Positions 22,179 through 32,931 of a stretch of 64,000 bases of DNA are shown piece by piece; the stretch's first letter is position 1, and each line of letters begins with the position of its first letter. Both the position numbers and the translations under genes were made by a program. The notes under the pieces are model-generated. The model ran no database searches. It had not been told where the DNA came from and worked only from the letters and a program-made list of their open reading frames with translations. Origin of the DNA: Magicicada septendecula (taxonomy: Eukaryota > Arthropoda > Insecta > Hemiptera > Cicadidae); assembly GCA_034769895.1 (NCBI GenBank), contig CM068374.1, forward strand, positions 357,775,802 to 357,839,801, written 5' to 3'.

Positions 22179-24090
22179 TCATGTTGTTATATGTCGTGCA
22201 CTATGGACCTTGTTCTGTATTCTTATCGCTGTGTCGTATAATAGATTGGACTGGAAATTCAGCTGATCGTTAAGGATGACTTCTTCTGTTTTTTTATTTT
22301 TGTAAGCTTTATATATTTCGTATTCTTCGATAGCATTCATATAATTTCCTTTTCTGCATATATGGAGGGGTTGAAAGTTCGTTGTGAAATCAGTATAACT
22401 ATGGTTGTTGTCCATCAGATGGCGCGCGTAATTTGACACTGTTTTACTAAATTCTTTTTTAGGTAAATGTTCTTTGAATCGTCTTTTAAAAGGTCTACCA
22501 GTTTGGCCAATGTAAAAGCTGTCGCAGTCATTGCATATTATCTTATAAACGCCCGTCCTGTCTTCAATTGATTTTGAGTGTTTAGGTAAGAGTATCTTAT
22601 TAATGTTATTATTAGTTCGGTAAACCATTTTAATATTTATCCCACCGAATACTTTGTTTAAAATTTTTGGTAGGGTGTTACCATATTCTGATGCTATATA
22701 CCTAATTTTATTTCTATTATTTTCTTGTAATTCTATGTTGTTTTTCTTCTTTCTGTGTTTCTTGACCAAATTATCTACGATTGATCTTTTATAACCATTG
22801 GCCTTAGCCATGTATTTGATCGCGTTCAGTTCCTCGTGAAAATCATTGTCTTCTAATGGTATGGAAAGTAACTTATGTACTTGACTATGATAAGCTGCCA
22901 TTTTCTGAGAAAAGGGATGATGTGACTCAGCATTTATCATGAGATCCGTGGTTGTCGGTTTTCGGTATATTTGATATTGGAATTTTTCATCTAGTCTTGT
23001 AATTGTCAGGTCGAGGAAGTTAAGTTTATTATTTATCTCCGTCTCAAGTGTGAACTGTATGTTTTTATTGACACTATTCATGTATGATTTCATATTTTCT
23101 ATTTGTCGTATTGTGCCATTAAAAATTATAAACGTATCGTCAACATAACGTGTATATGATATTATTTTCTTGGAAAGTTTATTTATGTTATTGAGCAAAT
23201 ATGTATTCTCATAGTGGTTTAAGTATATGTCAGCCAATAAACCAGATAAAGGTGACCCCATGGCTAGGCCCTTTTTTTGGATGTAATAATTATTATTAAA
23301 TGTAAAATAATTTTGGTCAAGTACAACTTCCAGTAAATTAACTAAATCATTGATTTCTTCAGAATTACATATTTTGGCGTTAATAAGATTTTCTTTAAGG
23401 ATAGTGAGAGTTTCTTGAACAGGGACATTCGTATACAAGTCAACAATATCAAAAGATGCTATTTTATAATTAGGTCATAATTTAATGCTTTTCAATTTGT
23501 TAACAAGGTCAATGTTATTTCTTATACTATGGTTATTACTTATCTTTATACTGTTTTTTATTTTCACTGCAAGTTTTTTGCTGACATTGTAGCTCGGCGC
23601 AGTTGTGAAATTTATCAATGGCCTAATCGGTATATTGGTCTTATGGATTTTTGGTAGGCCAACAAATTGCGGTGCTTCTGCGTTAATGGGTTTTAGTGCA
23701 CGGCGTGTGGTGTTATCAAACAGCCGTGTACATAGGTTAATTTTATTATTCAAAACTTTGACGAACTCTGCAGTTGGGTCCGATTGTATCATTACAATAT
23801 TATTATTTGATATGAACTCATTAACCTTTGAAGTGTATTCGTCTCTGTCTATTACGACTACGGTATTCCCCTTATCAGCCTTTGTAATCAGTGCATTGTT
23901 ATCTACCAATTTAGTTTTTATACGTTTCAAGGTTTTATTTTCTTTCAAGTATCTTTGATTAACTTTACAGCGCTTTTCATTATTTGTTATAGTTTTTAGG
24001 CATTTATTCAAGCTATTATTAATTACGGCACGGGTTTCATTTTGTAAAGTCTGGTTTGGTATTGTTTTTGTGGCGGCCTTTGCACTAATA
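22179..24090 (-). pseudogene. Penelope-like element protein (RT + GIY-YIG), left arm
   Basis: Minus-strand copy of the PLE protein at 24237-26162. The frames 24011-23475 (N-terminal part with LITKADKGNTVVVIDRDEY and LPKIHK) and 23438-22179 (RT boxes with GLAMGSPLSG and YTRYVDDTF, then GIY-YIG) lie in the same reading frame, separated by one premature stop near 23474 (CGA to TGA relative to the right arm). The rest is intact. Its 3' UTR with the ribozyme-like core extends to about 21920. It faces the gag gene tail to tail. Confidence 0.85.
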
Positions 24091-24102
24091 ATTTCTGATG
24101 TT

Positions 24103-24205
24103 CATCAGATGGCGCGCGTAATTTGACACTGTTTTACTAAATTCTTTTTTAGGTAAATGTTCTTTGAATCGTCTTTTAAAAGGTCTACCAGTTTGGCCAA
24201 TGTAA
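24103..24205 (-). repeat. Third piece of PLE GIY-YIG region at palindrome centre
   Basis: 103 bases identical to 22413-22515 (catcagatggcgcgcg to ggccaatgtaa), in the same orientation as the left-arm PLE. It sits between the arms with 37 bases of other sequence (24206-24242). It is part of the centre and not of either arm. Confidence 0.85.
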
Positions 24206-24236
24206 TTATAATATTCCTTATATCAGTAAAGACCAC

Positions 24237-26162
24237 ATGATTCGAGAAATTATTAGTGCAGATGCCGCCATAAAAACAATACCAAACCAGACTTTACAAA
24301 ATGAAACCCGTGCCGTAATTAATAATAGCTTGAATAAATGCCTAAAAACTATAACAAATAATGAAAAGCGCTGTAAAGTTAATCAAAGATACTTGAAAGA
24401 AAATAAAACCTTGAAACGTATAAAAACTAAATTGGTAGATAACAATGCACTGATTACAAAGGCTGATAAGGGGAATACCGTAGTCGTAATAGACAGAGAC
24501 GAATACACTTCAAAGGTTAATGAGTTCATATCAAATAATAATATTGTAATGATACAATCGGACCCAACTGCAGAGTTCGTCAAAGTTTTGAATAATAAAA
24601 TTAACCTATGTACACGGCTGTTTGATAACACCACACGCCGTGCACTAAAACCCATTAACGCAGAAGCACCGCAATTTGTTGGCCTACCAAAAATCCATAA
24701 GACCAATATACCGATTAGGCCATTGATAAATTTCACAACTGCGCCGAGCTACAATGTCAGCAAAAAACTTGCAGTGAAAATAAAAAACAGTATAAAGATA
24801 AGTAATAACCATAGTATAAGAAATAACATTGACCTTGTCAACAAATTGAAAAGCATTAAATTACGACCTAATTATAAAATAGCATCTTTTGATATTGTTG
24901 ACTTGTATACGAATGTCCCTGTTCAAGAAACTCTCACTATCCTTAAAGAAAATCTTATTAACGCCAAAATATGTAATTCTGAAGAAATCAATGATTTAGT
25001 TAATTTACTGGAAGTTGTACTTGACCAAAATTATTTTACATTTAATAATAATTATTACATCCAAAAAAAGGGCCTAGCCATGGGGTCACCTTTATCTGGT
25101 TTATTGGCTGACATATACTTAAACCACTATGAGAATACATATTTGCTCAATAACATAAATAAACTTTCCAAGAAAATAATATCATATACACGTTATGTTG
25201 ACGATACGTTTATAATTTTTAATGGCACAATACGACAAATAGAAAATATGAAATCATACATGAATAGTGTCAATAAAAACATACAGTTCACACTTGAGAC
25301 GGAGATAAATAATAAACTTAACTTCCTCGACCTGACAATTACAAGACTAGATGAAAAATTCCAATATCAAATATACCGAAAACCGACAACCACGGATCTC
25401 ATGATAAATGCTGAGTCACATCATCCCTTTTCTCAGAAAATGGCAGCTTATCATAGTCAAGTACATAGGTTACTTTCCATACCATTAGAAGACAATGATT
25501 TTCACGAGGAACTGAACGCGATCAAATACATGGCTAAGGCCAATGGTTATAAAAGATCAATCGTAGATAATTTGGTCAAGAAACACAGAAAGAAGAAAAA
25601 CAACATAGAATTACAAGAAAATAATAGAAATAAAATTAGGTATATAGCATCAGAATATGGTAACACCCTACCAAAAATTTTAAACAAAGTATTCGGTGGG
25701 ATAAATATTAAAATGGTTTACCGAACTAATAATAACATTAATAAGATACTCTTACCTAAACACTCAAAATCAATTGAAGACAGGACGGGCGTTTATAAGA
25801 TAATATGCAATGACTGCGACAGCTTTTACATTGGCCAAACTGGTAGACCTTTTAAAAGACGATTCAAAGAACATTTACCTAAAAAAGAATTTAGTAAAAC
25901 AGTGTCAAATTACGCGCGCCATCTGATGGACAACAACCATAGTTATACTGATTTCACAACGAACTTTCAACCCCTCCATATATGCAGAAAAGGAAATTAT
26001 ATGAATGCTATCGAAGAATACGAAATATATAAAGCTTACAAAAATAAAAAAACAGAAGAAGTCATCCTTAACGATCAGCTGAATTTCCAGTCCAATCTAT
26101 TATACGACACAGCGATAAGAATACAGAACAAGGTCCATAGTGCACGACATATAACAACATGA
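24237..26162 (+). CDS. Penelope-like element protein: reverse transcriptase plus GIY-YIG nuclease
   Basis: A 641-residue open frame, without internal breaks but truncated at its N-terminus by the palindrome centre, so the ATG used is not the natural start; known PLE proteins are somewhat longer. Order: KADKGNTVVV (74-83); PKIHK...RPLINF (151-166, RT1-2); FDIVDLYTNVP (218-228, box A with Asp); GLAMGSPLSG (279-288, box B); YTRYVDDTFIIF (317-328, catalytic YVDD); LNFLDLTI (361-368); YRKPTTTD (380-387); GIY-YIG domain from about 517 (TGVY, FYIGQTGR, KRRFKEH, EEYEIYK near 594). PLEs copy their RNA into DNA at a nick made by this type of nuclease. Confidence 0.92.
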   Translation: MIREIISADAAIKTIPNQTLQNETRAVINNSLNKCLKTITNNEKRCKVNQRYLKENKTLKRIKTKLVDNNALITKADKGNTVVVIDRDEYTSKVNEFISNNNIVMIQSDPTAEFVKVLNNKINLCTRLFDNTTRRALKPINAEAPQFVGLPKIHKTNIPIRPLINFTTAPSYNVSKKLAVKIKNSIKISNNHSIRNNIDLVNKLKSIKLRPNYKIASFDIVDLYTNVPVQETLTILKENLINAKICNSEEINDLVNLLEVVLDQNYFTFNNNYYIQKKGLAMGSPLSGLLADIYLNHYENTYLLNNINKLSKKIISYTRYVDDTFIIFNGTIRQIENMKSYMNSVNKNIQFTLETEINNKLNFLDLTITRLDEKFQYQIYRKPTTTDLMINAESHHPFSQKMAAYHSQVHRLLSIPLEDNDFHEELNAIKYMAKANGYKRSIVDNLVKKHRKKKNNIELQENNRNKIRYIASEYGNTLPKILNKVFGGINIKMVYRTNNNINKILLPKHSKSIEDRTGVYKIICNDCDSFYIGQTGRPFKRRFKEHLPKKEFSKTVSNYARHLMDNNHSYTDFTTNFQPLHICRKGNYMNAIEEYEIYKAYKNKKTEEVILNDQLNFQSNLLYDTAIRIQNKVHSARHITT

Positions 26163-26427
26163 ACACTGCAGTCGACTATAGCATGTCGTGGTGCGCACCA
26201 CCGATATCGTGTGTGTCTAAAATCTGGGTATTTTATGTGTTTTTATGTCTTATGTTATATTTATTGTTATGTGTAGAATTGTGTGTACAGTGTTTTTAAT
26301 ATTTTAATGACCGACGAACTTCAACAAGGGATATCCTGATGATGGGACATATGTCCTGAAACGCGTCGAATGAAATATAGAGAAAAGGCCACCAGACGGA
26401 CAAGAAAAAGGTAAACTATTTTACTAA
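26163..26427 (+). other. PLE 3' UTR, right arm
   Basis: Non-coding tail of the PLE between its stop codon and the gag 3' end. It holds the ribozyme-like core at 26336-26367 and ends around ggccaccagacggacaag. Its mirror is 21914-22178. Confidence 0.7.
26336..26367 (+). ncRNA. Hammerhead-ribozyme-like core at PLE 3' end, right arm
   Basis: CTGATGA (26336-26342), palindromic stem II GGGACATATGTCC (26344-26356), GAAA (26358-26361), then CGCGTC giving a two-pair stem III with a GC loop and a GUC cleavage triplet ending at 26367. All invariant core bases of a type I hammerhead are present. Flanking bases allow only a short, interrupted stem I. Minimal hammerheads of this kind are established in PLEs, where they are thought to work best as dimers. 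Confidence 0.7.
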
Positions 26428-28445
26428 TTATATATTATAAGTGGCTTGGATACCGAAAAACATGGATTGATAATAACAGTTAGGACGCCAGTTCGGGCTA
26501 TATCTTCTTTGGTTATTCTGCCTTTGTCCACGGATGAAGTTTACTCGACGTCTGTCATCGCTTCTATTCTGATTACCCCCGGGTCCCCGGTTGTACTGGT
26601 AATTGGGATGATACCGGTTGCCGTAGTAATTATGGTCATTGGGGTGACCGTTGGTACGTTGTTCAGGTTCCACTCCTCGGTAATTCTCATTTGGTCGGTT
26701 ATTATTATTTGGGCTGTTTCTATTATTGTTTTGATTTCCTGAGTGATGGTTCTGTTGGCCTCGGTTACCAGGCTGATTATTCGGAGGGTGATGCTGATTA
26801 TTTCCATTGAATGTTTGTTCTGCATTATTATCATTGTTATTTTGGCCCCAGTTATTCCGATTATTGCTTTGTGGATTATTGTATGGTCCATGGAAATTAG
26901 TTGTATTGTTATGTTCATTCCACTTATTGTATCTTTGGTTTGTGATCCTGTTTTTTCGATACTGGCTATCGTTCTCCAGGTCCTCCAATAGACTAACCAT
27001 TCCTTGAATTGTTTTAATTTGCCCTTGTCTTCTGGCCTTCTGGATGGCTTCTTCGTAATGATAACCCAGTTGTATTACCAACGACTCCTCGGGTATCTTG
27101 GGTTCCAAATTTCTGGCTAAGCATACTTTTCCCAGAAAGTAAGAGGTTAACGTGTGTCCTCCTTGTGTCTCGTACCTTCCGTTACTGATGTCATTGCGGA
27201 CCACATTCTGTGTTGATTCGGACCAATACTTCTCCCTGAACTGTTTCTTGAACTCTTGGGTATCATTGATCTCAGGTCGTGTGGCCGTCCACCAATTGTC
27301 ATGGGTGTCACGGAACATCTCATCAATCATACTTCTCCACTGGACCATCTGGTTTCTCTGTTCTTCTCTATCTGTTCTTCTACCCGTCTGAGGAATTCTA
27401 TCGGGTTTCTCCGGTAGCTACGAAAATTGATTATTTCTCGATTTTCACTGGTTATGAACTGTGTGTGATTATATGGTTTTTCTCTTAATGCATCTAATTC
27501 TTCCTGCATCTGTTTCTCTCGCATATTGATCCCCTGGATTTTTTCTCGGTTTTCTCGTGTCAGTCCGTCTATTTCATCTATGACGGTGTACACTTTCTCC
27601 ACCCGATTGTTTACATCCAGTTGTAGCTCTTGGTGCCTCCCCTCCAGTTCCTTGACCACTTCCTGTTTGTTCTTCTGGCACCCTTCAGTAAGGACTTGGT
27701 AGAATTCCGTCGCTCTCAATTTACCTTCCTCCTCAATGTTACTAATTTTATTATTTAATTCTTCTCTGATTTGTATCACTGTTTCGTTGGTCTCCGTTAC
27801 CGTTTGTCGGATCTCTTCTCGACATTCGACTAGTTGTTGCTTCCATTCCTCCTTGGTTTTCTTGCTTTCTTCCTCGATTTTTCGTTGGAGAATATCATGG
27901 TTATTTTCCATCTTTTTATTTACTATCTCCAGATCCTTCTTGATCTGTTTCTTCAGCTCTTCGCTCTTCTTTTCCAATGCCTCCTGACTTCCCTGTATCA
28001 CCTGCATTTGCTTCTTCAATTCTTCGCCGTTTTGGTCCAGTTTTTTATTCATTCCCATTTGTAATGATTCCAATTTTTTATTTAAATCTTCCTTGTCTTC
28101 CTTTCTTCCCTCTTGCAATAATTCTAATTTTTTATTCAAATCTTCCTTGTCTTCCTTTCTTCCCTCTTGCAATGATTCTAATCTGTTCATTTGTTCCATC
28201 ATCATTCTCATCAAACTATCTAATTTCGTTTCTTCTGTTGGTTTGATTGGTTGGTTATTTACCATGACTTCTGCTTCTATTTCCGGTTCAGGTGGATTGG
28301 GATTTTCCATTTGGTCCTCCTGTGGGTTTTCTTCTGACAATTCTCCAGTCGTTTCCTCCATTTCTACTTCCTCAACTTCCTCCATTTCTTCTGGGTTTGG
28401 TGCTTCCTTCCCTATGCGCCTCGTAACCATACCGTGTCTATTCAT
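26428..28445 (-). pseudogene. gag: Gag-like gene of Gypsy element, right arm
   Basis: Minus-strand copy of the left-arm gag, including the natural start (MNRHGMVTRRIGKEAP...). It contains the acidic N-terminus, the coiled-coil repeats, the Gag domain and the Asn-rich tail. The copy is broken, about one break by eye. Upstream lies a leader with two TGTAAC-bearing repeats, then the primer site and LTR. Confidence 0.8.
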
Positions 28446-28745
28446 GATCGCCGCTAGTTAGTCTTCCTAGCCGCACGTTGCTGGTCGCCAATATGTAACA
28501 AGATAACAGGTGTTGTTGTGTGGTACTTCCTTTATTCTTTAAGCCCCTCGTTGGGTTCGTCAATATGTAACGAGAAAATGTGGTCGTACCTGTTGAAATG
28601 TATCACAATTGTTTATTTTGTGTATTAGTGTGAATGTAGTGTGTTTGCCTCACACTGGTTGTTACATAAATCGACGTCACTACTGGAGTCCGTAGCGTTG
28701 TCAATGTTACCAGTACAACCTACCTGTTAATTCATGGGGATTACG
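28446..28745 (-). other. Leader of the palindrome's Gypsy element
   Basis: About 300 bp between primer site and gag start, non-coding. It shares strings with the leader of the element at 36.2-36.4 kb (for example gcctcacactg and ccagtacaac), showing that the two Gypsy elements are related families. Confidence 0.6.
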
Positions 28746-28762
28746 ATTCCCGGGTGGCGCCA
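28746..28762 (-). promoter_or_regulatory. Primer-binding site of Gypsy element
   Basis: Minus strand TGGCGCCACCCGGGAAT, three bases downstream of the LTR end (AACA). TGGCGCC starts are typical of Gypsy tRNA primer sites. Confidence 0.7.
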
Positions 28763-28765
28763 AAT

Positions 28766-29180
28766 TGTTTCTGTTAAAACAATTAAAGTATTCAATTTCT
28801 AATATAATACGTGGTATTAGCATGGACAGCTGTGGCATTCGAATTGTTCCCGCTGCTAAACAGGTTGTCGACTCGTCCACTCGTGATGAGCGCTAGTTGG
28901 CTGTTGCTTAAAACTTCGCTAACACACATATATTCTACAAAATCCTATGAAATAACAAGATAGTAATGTTCTGTACTGTGTTTTTTAATACAAATTTGGT
29001 TATCAATAAATATGACAAATGAATTATAAATAATTTTATAACATTAGGCTCCGGCTTAGAGCTTGAAACATAAATATCTCAGAGTTGGCAAAAATGATTT
29101 CAAAACCTTATCGTTGCCGAAAATGGCTTCAGTTGCATACAATACATTACCAGTTTTAAAATCACTTTTAAAAGCTTACC
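28766..29180 (-). repeat. Partial LTR of the palindrome's Gypsy element
   Basis: Starts TGTTTCTGTTAAAAC next to the primer site and resembles 36438-36880 of the second Gypsy LTR (shared gagcgct and ctatgaaataa/ctatggaataa stretches). It is cut at 29180, where the array LTR resumes. Confidence 0.65.
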
Positions 29181-29750
29181 AGTGACAGCAGAGATAAAAT
29201 TATACAGCGATTTTCAAAGTGAGGGATAAAAAACGTGCATCCCCAGTTGGAGCGAAGCCACTACCAGGATGAGTACCATATTATTATTTCAGAACTTTTA
29301 ACCACTATATTGTAACATTTACTTTTACAGACACTTTACTAAAAGAGATCTCTAAGGGAAAGATATAAATTAAACAAATAAAAATAAACGTACTGGTTCA
29401 TTATAAATATTCATTAAAAATATAAATAATTTGTTGTAGTCTAAGAAATGTTATATTAAGAAATATTCATTTTACTAATTCGTTGGATTTCATATGTTAC
29501 TAATGAAGATTATATTCACACAGGCCTACCCTAAAAGAAATTAGAACTTTAATTGTTATCAAAGGAAGACGAAGTAATTAATTTGTTTAATAAACTAGAA
29601 GCAATTTGTTTAAAATATAAACTGTGTTATTATATTTTTACCGTCCTTCCCAAATAACCTATCTGCAGCTGTTTTTGTCTGTACGACTCTGGAAAAGAAC
29701 CCTAAGGTAAGAGTTAATTATTAATAAATGAAGTAATTAATATAGTTTCA
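29181..29750 (+). repeat. LTR 5 of the array, 3' part only
   Basis: Matches unit 1 positions of about 922-1491, ending exactly at the TTTCA LTR terminus; the next base belongs to another element. This is the right-hand end of the array and confirms the LTR 3' boundary. The 5' half of the LTR is lost at the junction with the palindromic block. Confidence 0.85.
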
Positions 29751-29784
29751 CCCTTTGAATACTATTGTATCCCTTACTTACAAT
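29751..29784 (-). repeat. Second Gypsy element, 3' LTR, left piece
   Basis: 34 bases (ccctttgaatac...cttacaat) equal to 38479-38512. They join the array LTR end on the left and the hAT on the right; the LTR continues at 32932 after the hAT. Confidence 0.75.
29777..29784 (+). repeat. Left target-site duplication of hAT 1
   Basis: cttacaat, repeated exactly at 32932-32939; the uninterrupted sequence is seen at 38505-38512. Confidence 0.92.
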
Positions 29785-32700
29785 CAGTGGCGGCTCGTGA
29801 GTACATCTACAGGGGGTTCACAATTAATAACTTGCAGTTTTTGAGATACACTGTGTCAAACACTTGTGTGTTGCTTGCAATATTCATATAATTTAGGCGC
29901 TGCTATACCTTGATGTAATGTATTAATTTTGAAATGAAATGTTATTATAGATATTACTGTACTTTAACTATTTCACAACTTAATAATAAAGGATTACTTT
30001 ATTGATCATACTTGTTATAATATGCTAATTGTTCTTTTTTACTAAAACAATTATTTTCATTTAATTTTAAAGTAGTAAAATAAACGCAAAACAGAAAGCT
30101 TGTTTTAAGTGTTAAATATTTAGATAGTTAGTCACAAGGCCTCATGCTCTAAATTATTAGTTTAGATTATTAAACACACAGAAAAAGGAAAATAATCAAA
30201 GCTGCTGCATATGATGGTAAGGTCTAGTATTTACTTACACAAATTTACTTGGATGGTAGCTTTGACAAATATTTTCTTTAAGTACAGTTTTTGTAAACAA
30301 AGTACATCCTTCTATCTTTTCTTGACACAAAAACATCAATAACTCTTTCATTGAAATTATGGATGTTAGAAATCATTTCCTTCTCGATTGCAAGCATGGC
30401 TAAAGCTGTAAGCCTCTCTTGACACATCGTAGACCGCAAAAATGTCTTTATCCGTTCCGTTTTAGGGTTGAAAAGCACCTTTCAGCTTCAGCAGTCGTCA
30501 TTGGTATTGTTGCAATAATTAATAACAGTTTATAACTTTCAGAAAATGATGACAATAAGTTGTTTTCAATAAAAAACTGTAAAAGACTAACAGCACCACG
30601 CATGTTTCTGAAATCAGTTCTTTTGTAAATGATTTCTAGCTCTGTCTTGAGGCGATTTTTTTCAAGAAATGAATACACATTTACTGTATCTTCAAGCAAT
30701 TTCTCGGGGAATTTCTGTTCAAACTCTTAAAACTTTTGTGATTCAAAAAGAGATACAGCTGAGCAAGATGTTGTGAATGAAAATCTTGTTTTTATTTGCG
30801 TTATAATAATGTCACAGGTTTCCTTGGCAGCCACTGTTCTACTTAAGTAAAAATCTTCTTCATGCCTCGATCGTTTAGGTGCATTTTCTGGGTACTGATT
30901 AACCAGCTCTGTCACTTTGTCCATGTTAGCTCTTTCCTTATCAATGGCTTTGACGAAGTGGTCAACATTGGCTTTAGTTCTCACAGCATCAGTGTAAGTT
31001 AGCTGTAATTGGTTGTACAAAATATCCACATGTGGCATTAATCTGTGAAATATAGAAAGCCAAAATATAAACTTATTATCTCTAAGGAGACGAGCTAGAG
31101 CACTAGCTTTAATTATGGTGGTTGGTTGCTTAGAGGTTGATTGGATTTCCTCCATACATTCAATTAATTCCTCTCTGTACTCAAAAACAGTATTAACAGT
31201 TCTGCTCTTAAAATTCCACCTTGTAGCTGACGCCCGAGGTATTCGTTTGCCAACTATCTTGTCCAAAACAGCCACTCTCTGAGGGGAATTTGAAAAAAAA
31301 TTTGTTATATCACTTAAGTCCGAAAAAAAAATTCTGACATCTTGGTTTCGGCTTGTTGCTTGAGCTACAATCAAGTTCAACTGATGAGCGTGACAGTGAA
31401 CGAAAAAAGCATGTTTATAGGTTTGTTGTACTATGGTCTGCACGCCAGCTCATTATGGTGCCCACTCATTACATTCGCACCGTCATAGCTTTGAGATACG
31501 AGTTTTTCTGGATTTTGCACAACATAATCTAAACTGGTACAAATACATTTGGCTATAGATTCTGCATCGTGCCCTTCAGGGTTATCAAATTTCCAAAATC
31601 TTTCAACTGGTTGGGCATTAGCTAAAACATAGCGGAAAACTATAACTAACTGAAATACAGACGAGATGTCTGATGTTTCGTCCGCAATCAAAGAAACATA
31701 CTGTGCAGTTTTTATTTATTCTATTATGTTTTCTTGACATACAAAAAGCATACAATCTAACAATTCATTTTGAATTTCTTTCGAGGTACCTTTAAAGACA
31801 GTAGCGGTACTCAAGTGTTCTTTCAAAGATGAGTCAAGTTCTGCAGAAAAGTTTACAAGCCCTTTAAATATGCCAGGATTTAAGGAATCGTCATCCTCAC
31901 GATGACCTCAAAGGGCCAACTCAAATGCACCGCAAAATTTAATACAGTCTATAAGCTTAGAAAGGACATACCTATTTTTAGTCACTTGTTCATTGTGCTT
32001 TTTAATATTTTGTCGATAAGTACTGTCAAGCTGCTGACGAACGTCAACCTTTCCCAGCAAATTAAAATCCAATGTAGCACTTATGTGTGCATGAGAACTT
32101 TCGTGTTTTTTTTAATTTTTTGATTCAAATGAGCTAAGTCACAAACGCCGTTTTTCACACAAGCAGGATCGCCCTTTTCACGGGAAAATAACAAACAAGG
32201 AAAACAAAATATTTTGTTTGTTTGTTCACAACCACAAAGCCAAGGAATTTTTTCGTATAGCTCTTCTTTAAATTCTCTTTTAAAAGTTCTAGATTTTTAT
32301 GTCGATGTTTGACTTGTATTAAGTTGGCCTACCACTCTCTTTTATTGCTATTTTAACTTCTATGGGTAAACTTGCAAACGCTACTTCGTTTAAATTACTA
32401 ACTGAGTACTTACAGGTACTTTCCATTATTGTACAGTAAATAAAAACAACAGTTCACTAGCTACACTATAATAGATAAACTGTAATTTCAACTAAAACTT
32501 TATCACTAAAAAATAATCGAAACTGCAAAACACAAATGTAACACGCGCGCACGCCAAGGTAAGGAGCACCCACCGTCAACTACAGCTGTGGAACTTCTGA
32601 GCTGAGCAGTGTCAGAGGCAGCTCATCGGTATTCTCCGTTAAGCCGATTGTAAACATGTTTCCCCCCCTACCGCGAGCAAATGGACTCGCCCGTCTGTCG

Positions 32701-32931
32701 TATATCCCGTGTGTACAGCATCGAGAGCGGAGCATTCAGTCCGCTCCCAGCCACTGGCGCGTCATTACACTTAACTTCACTTGGCGTGCTCTACGCTGTT
32801 TTTCATTGTCCGCTCTTTTAAACTTACTGAAGATAAGCCATTTTAGTACTGCGTCAATAAAGATGTATAATTTATATCGTATAATTATTTTTATAGGGGG
32901 TTCACGTGCTCTTGTGGACGAGCCGCCACTG
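29785..32931 (-). mobile_element. hAT transposon 1 (TTF-zinc-finger/ZMYM1-like group)
   Basis: 3147 bp, with inverted ends CAGTGGCGGCTCGT and ACGAGCCGCCACTG and a perfect 8-bp duplication, both hallmarks of hAT. Subterminal agggggttcac motifs occur near both ends. The transposase lies on the minus strand. The empty site is preserved in the other LTR at 38505, so the insertion is unambiguous. Confidence 0.93.
30278..32426 (-). pseudogene. hAT 1 transposase, degraded
   Basis: The likely start is the ATG at 32426 (MESTCKYSVSNL). The N-terminal third, with a TTF-type zinc finger (about 32080-32260, C and H rich), is interrupted by several stops and shifts. Three better-preserved blocks follow: 31691-31431 with MIADETSDIS (first catalytic Asp region) and SYDGANVMSG; 31443-30727 with HCHAHQLNL and ATRWNFKSR; and 30699-30448 with TTAEAERCFSTLKR, the hAT C-terminal dimerisation and catalytic Glu region, continued in another frame at 30478-30278. 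This is a cut-and-paste transposase, no longer functional in this copy. Confidence 0.85.

Larger units (their letters stand above)
19958..24096 (+). repeat. Left arm of 4.1-kb inverted repeat
   Basis: Reverse complement of 24245-28382 along the whole length, starting at gaggaagttgagg and ending near the actaataatttct string. Scattered substitutions separate the arms (several residue changes in gag, one in the PLE linker), so they are about 99% identical by eye and not exact mirror copies. Confidence 0.88.
24245..28382 (+). repeat. Right arm of 4.1-kb inverted repeat
   Basis: Mirror of 19958-24096. Beyond 28382 the right side continues into the true gag start, leader and LTR that the left side lacks. 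Confidence 0.88.
19953..29180. mobile_element. Composite insertion: palindromic gag-PLE block
   Basis: A 9.2-kb block replacing about 770 bp of array unit 5. Order: gag (+), PLE (-), centre, PLE (+), gag (-), leader, primer site, partial LTR. The left gag begins inside the gene, whereas the right one has its start, leader and LTR. So the block looks like one Gypsy element with an embedded PLE, followed by an inverted copy of part of itself. No single target duplication frames it, and the right junction shares only cagtgacag with the array LTR, so it looks like a rearrangement rather than a clean transposition. Confidence 0.75.

Noticed and set aside
23605-23958. 117-residue frame antisense to the PLE (mirror at 24383-24736)
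   Set aside because: Exactly opposite the conserved RT coding sequence and present only because of it.
19953-29180. Palindrome as a pure fold-back sequencing artefact
   Set aside because: The arms differ at scattered sites, the right side continues into leader and LTR absent on the left, and the centre has unique sequence. An artefact is less likely but cannot be excluded without long reads.
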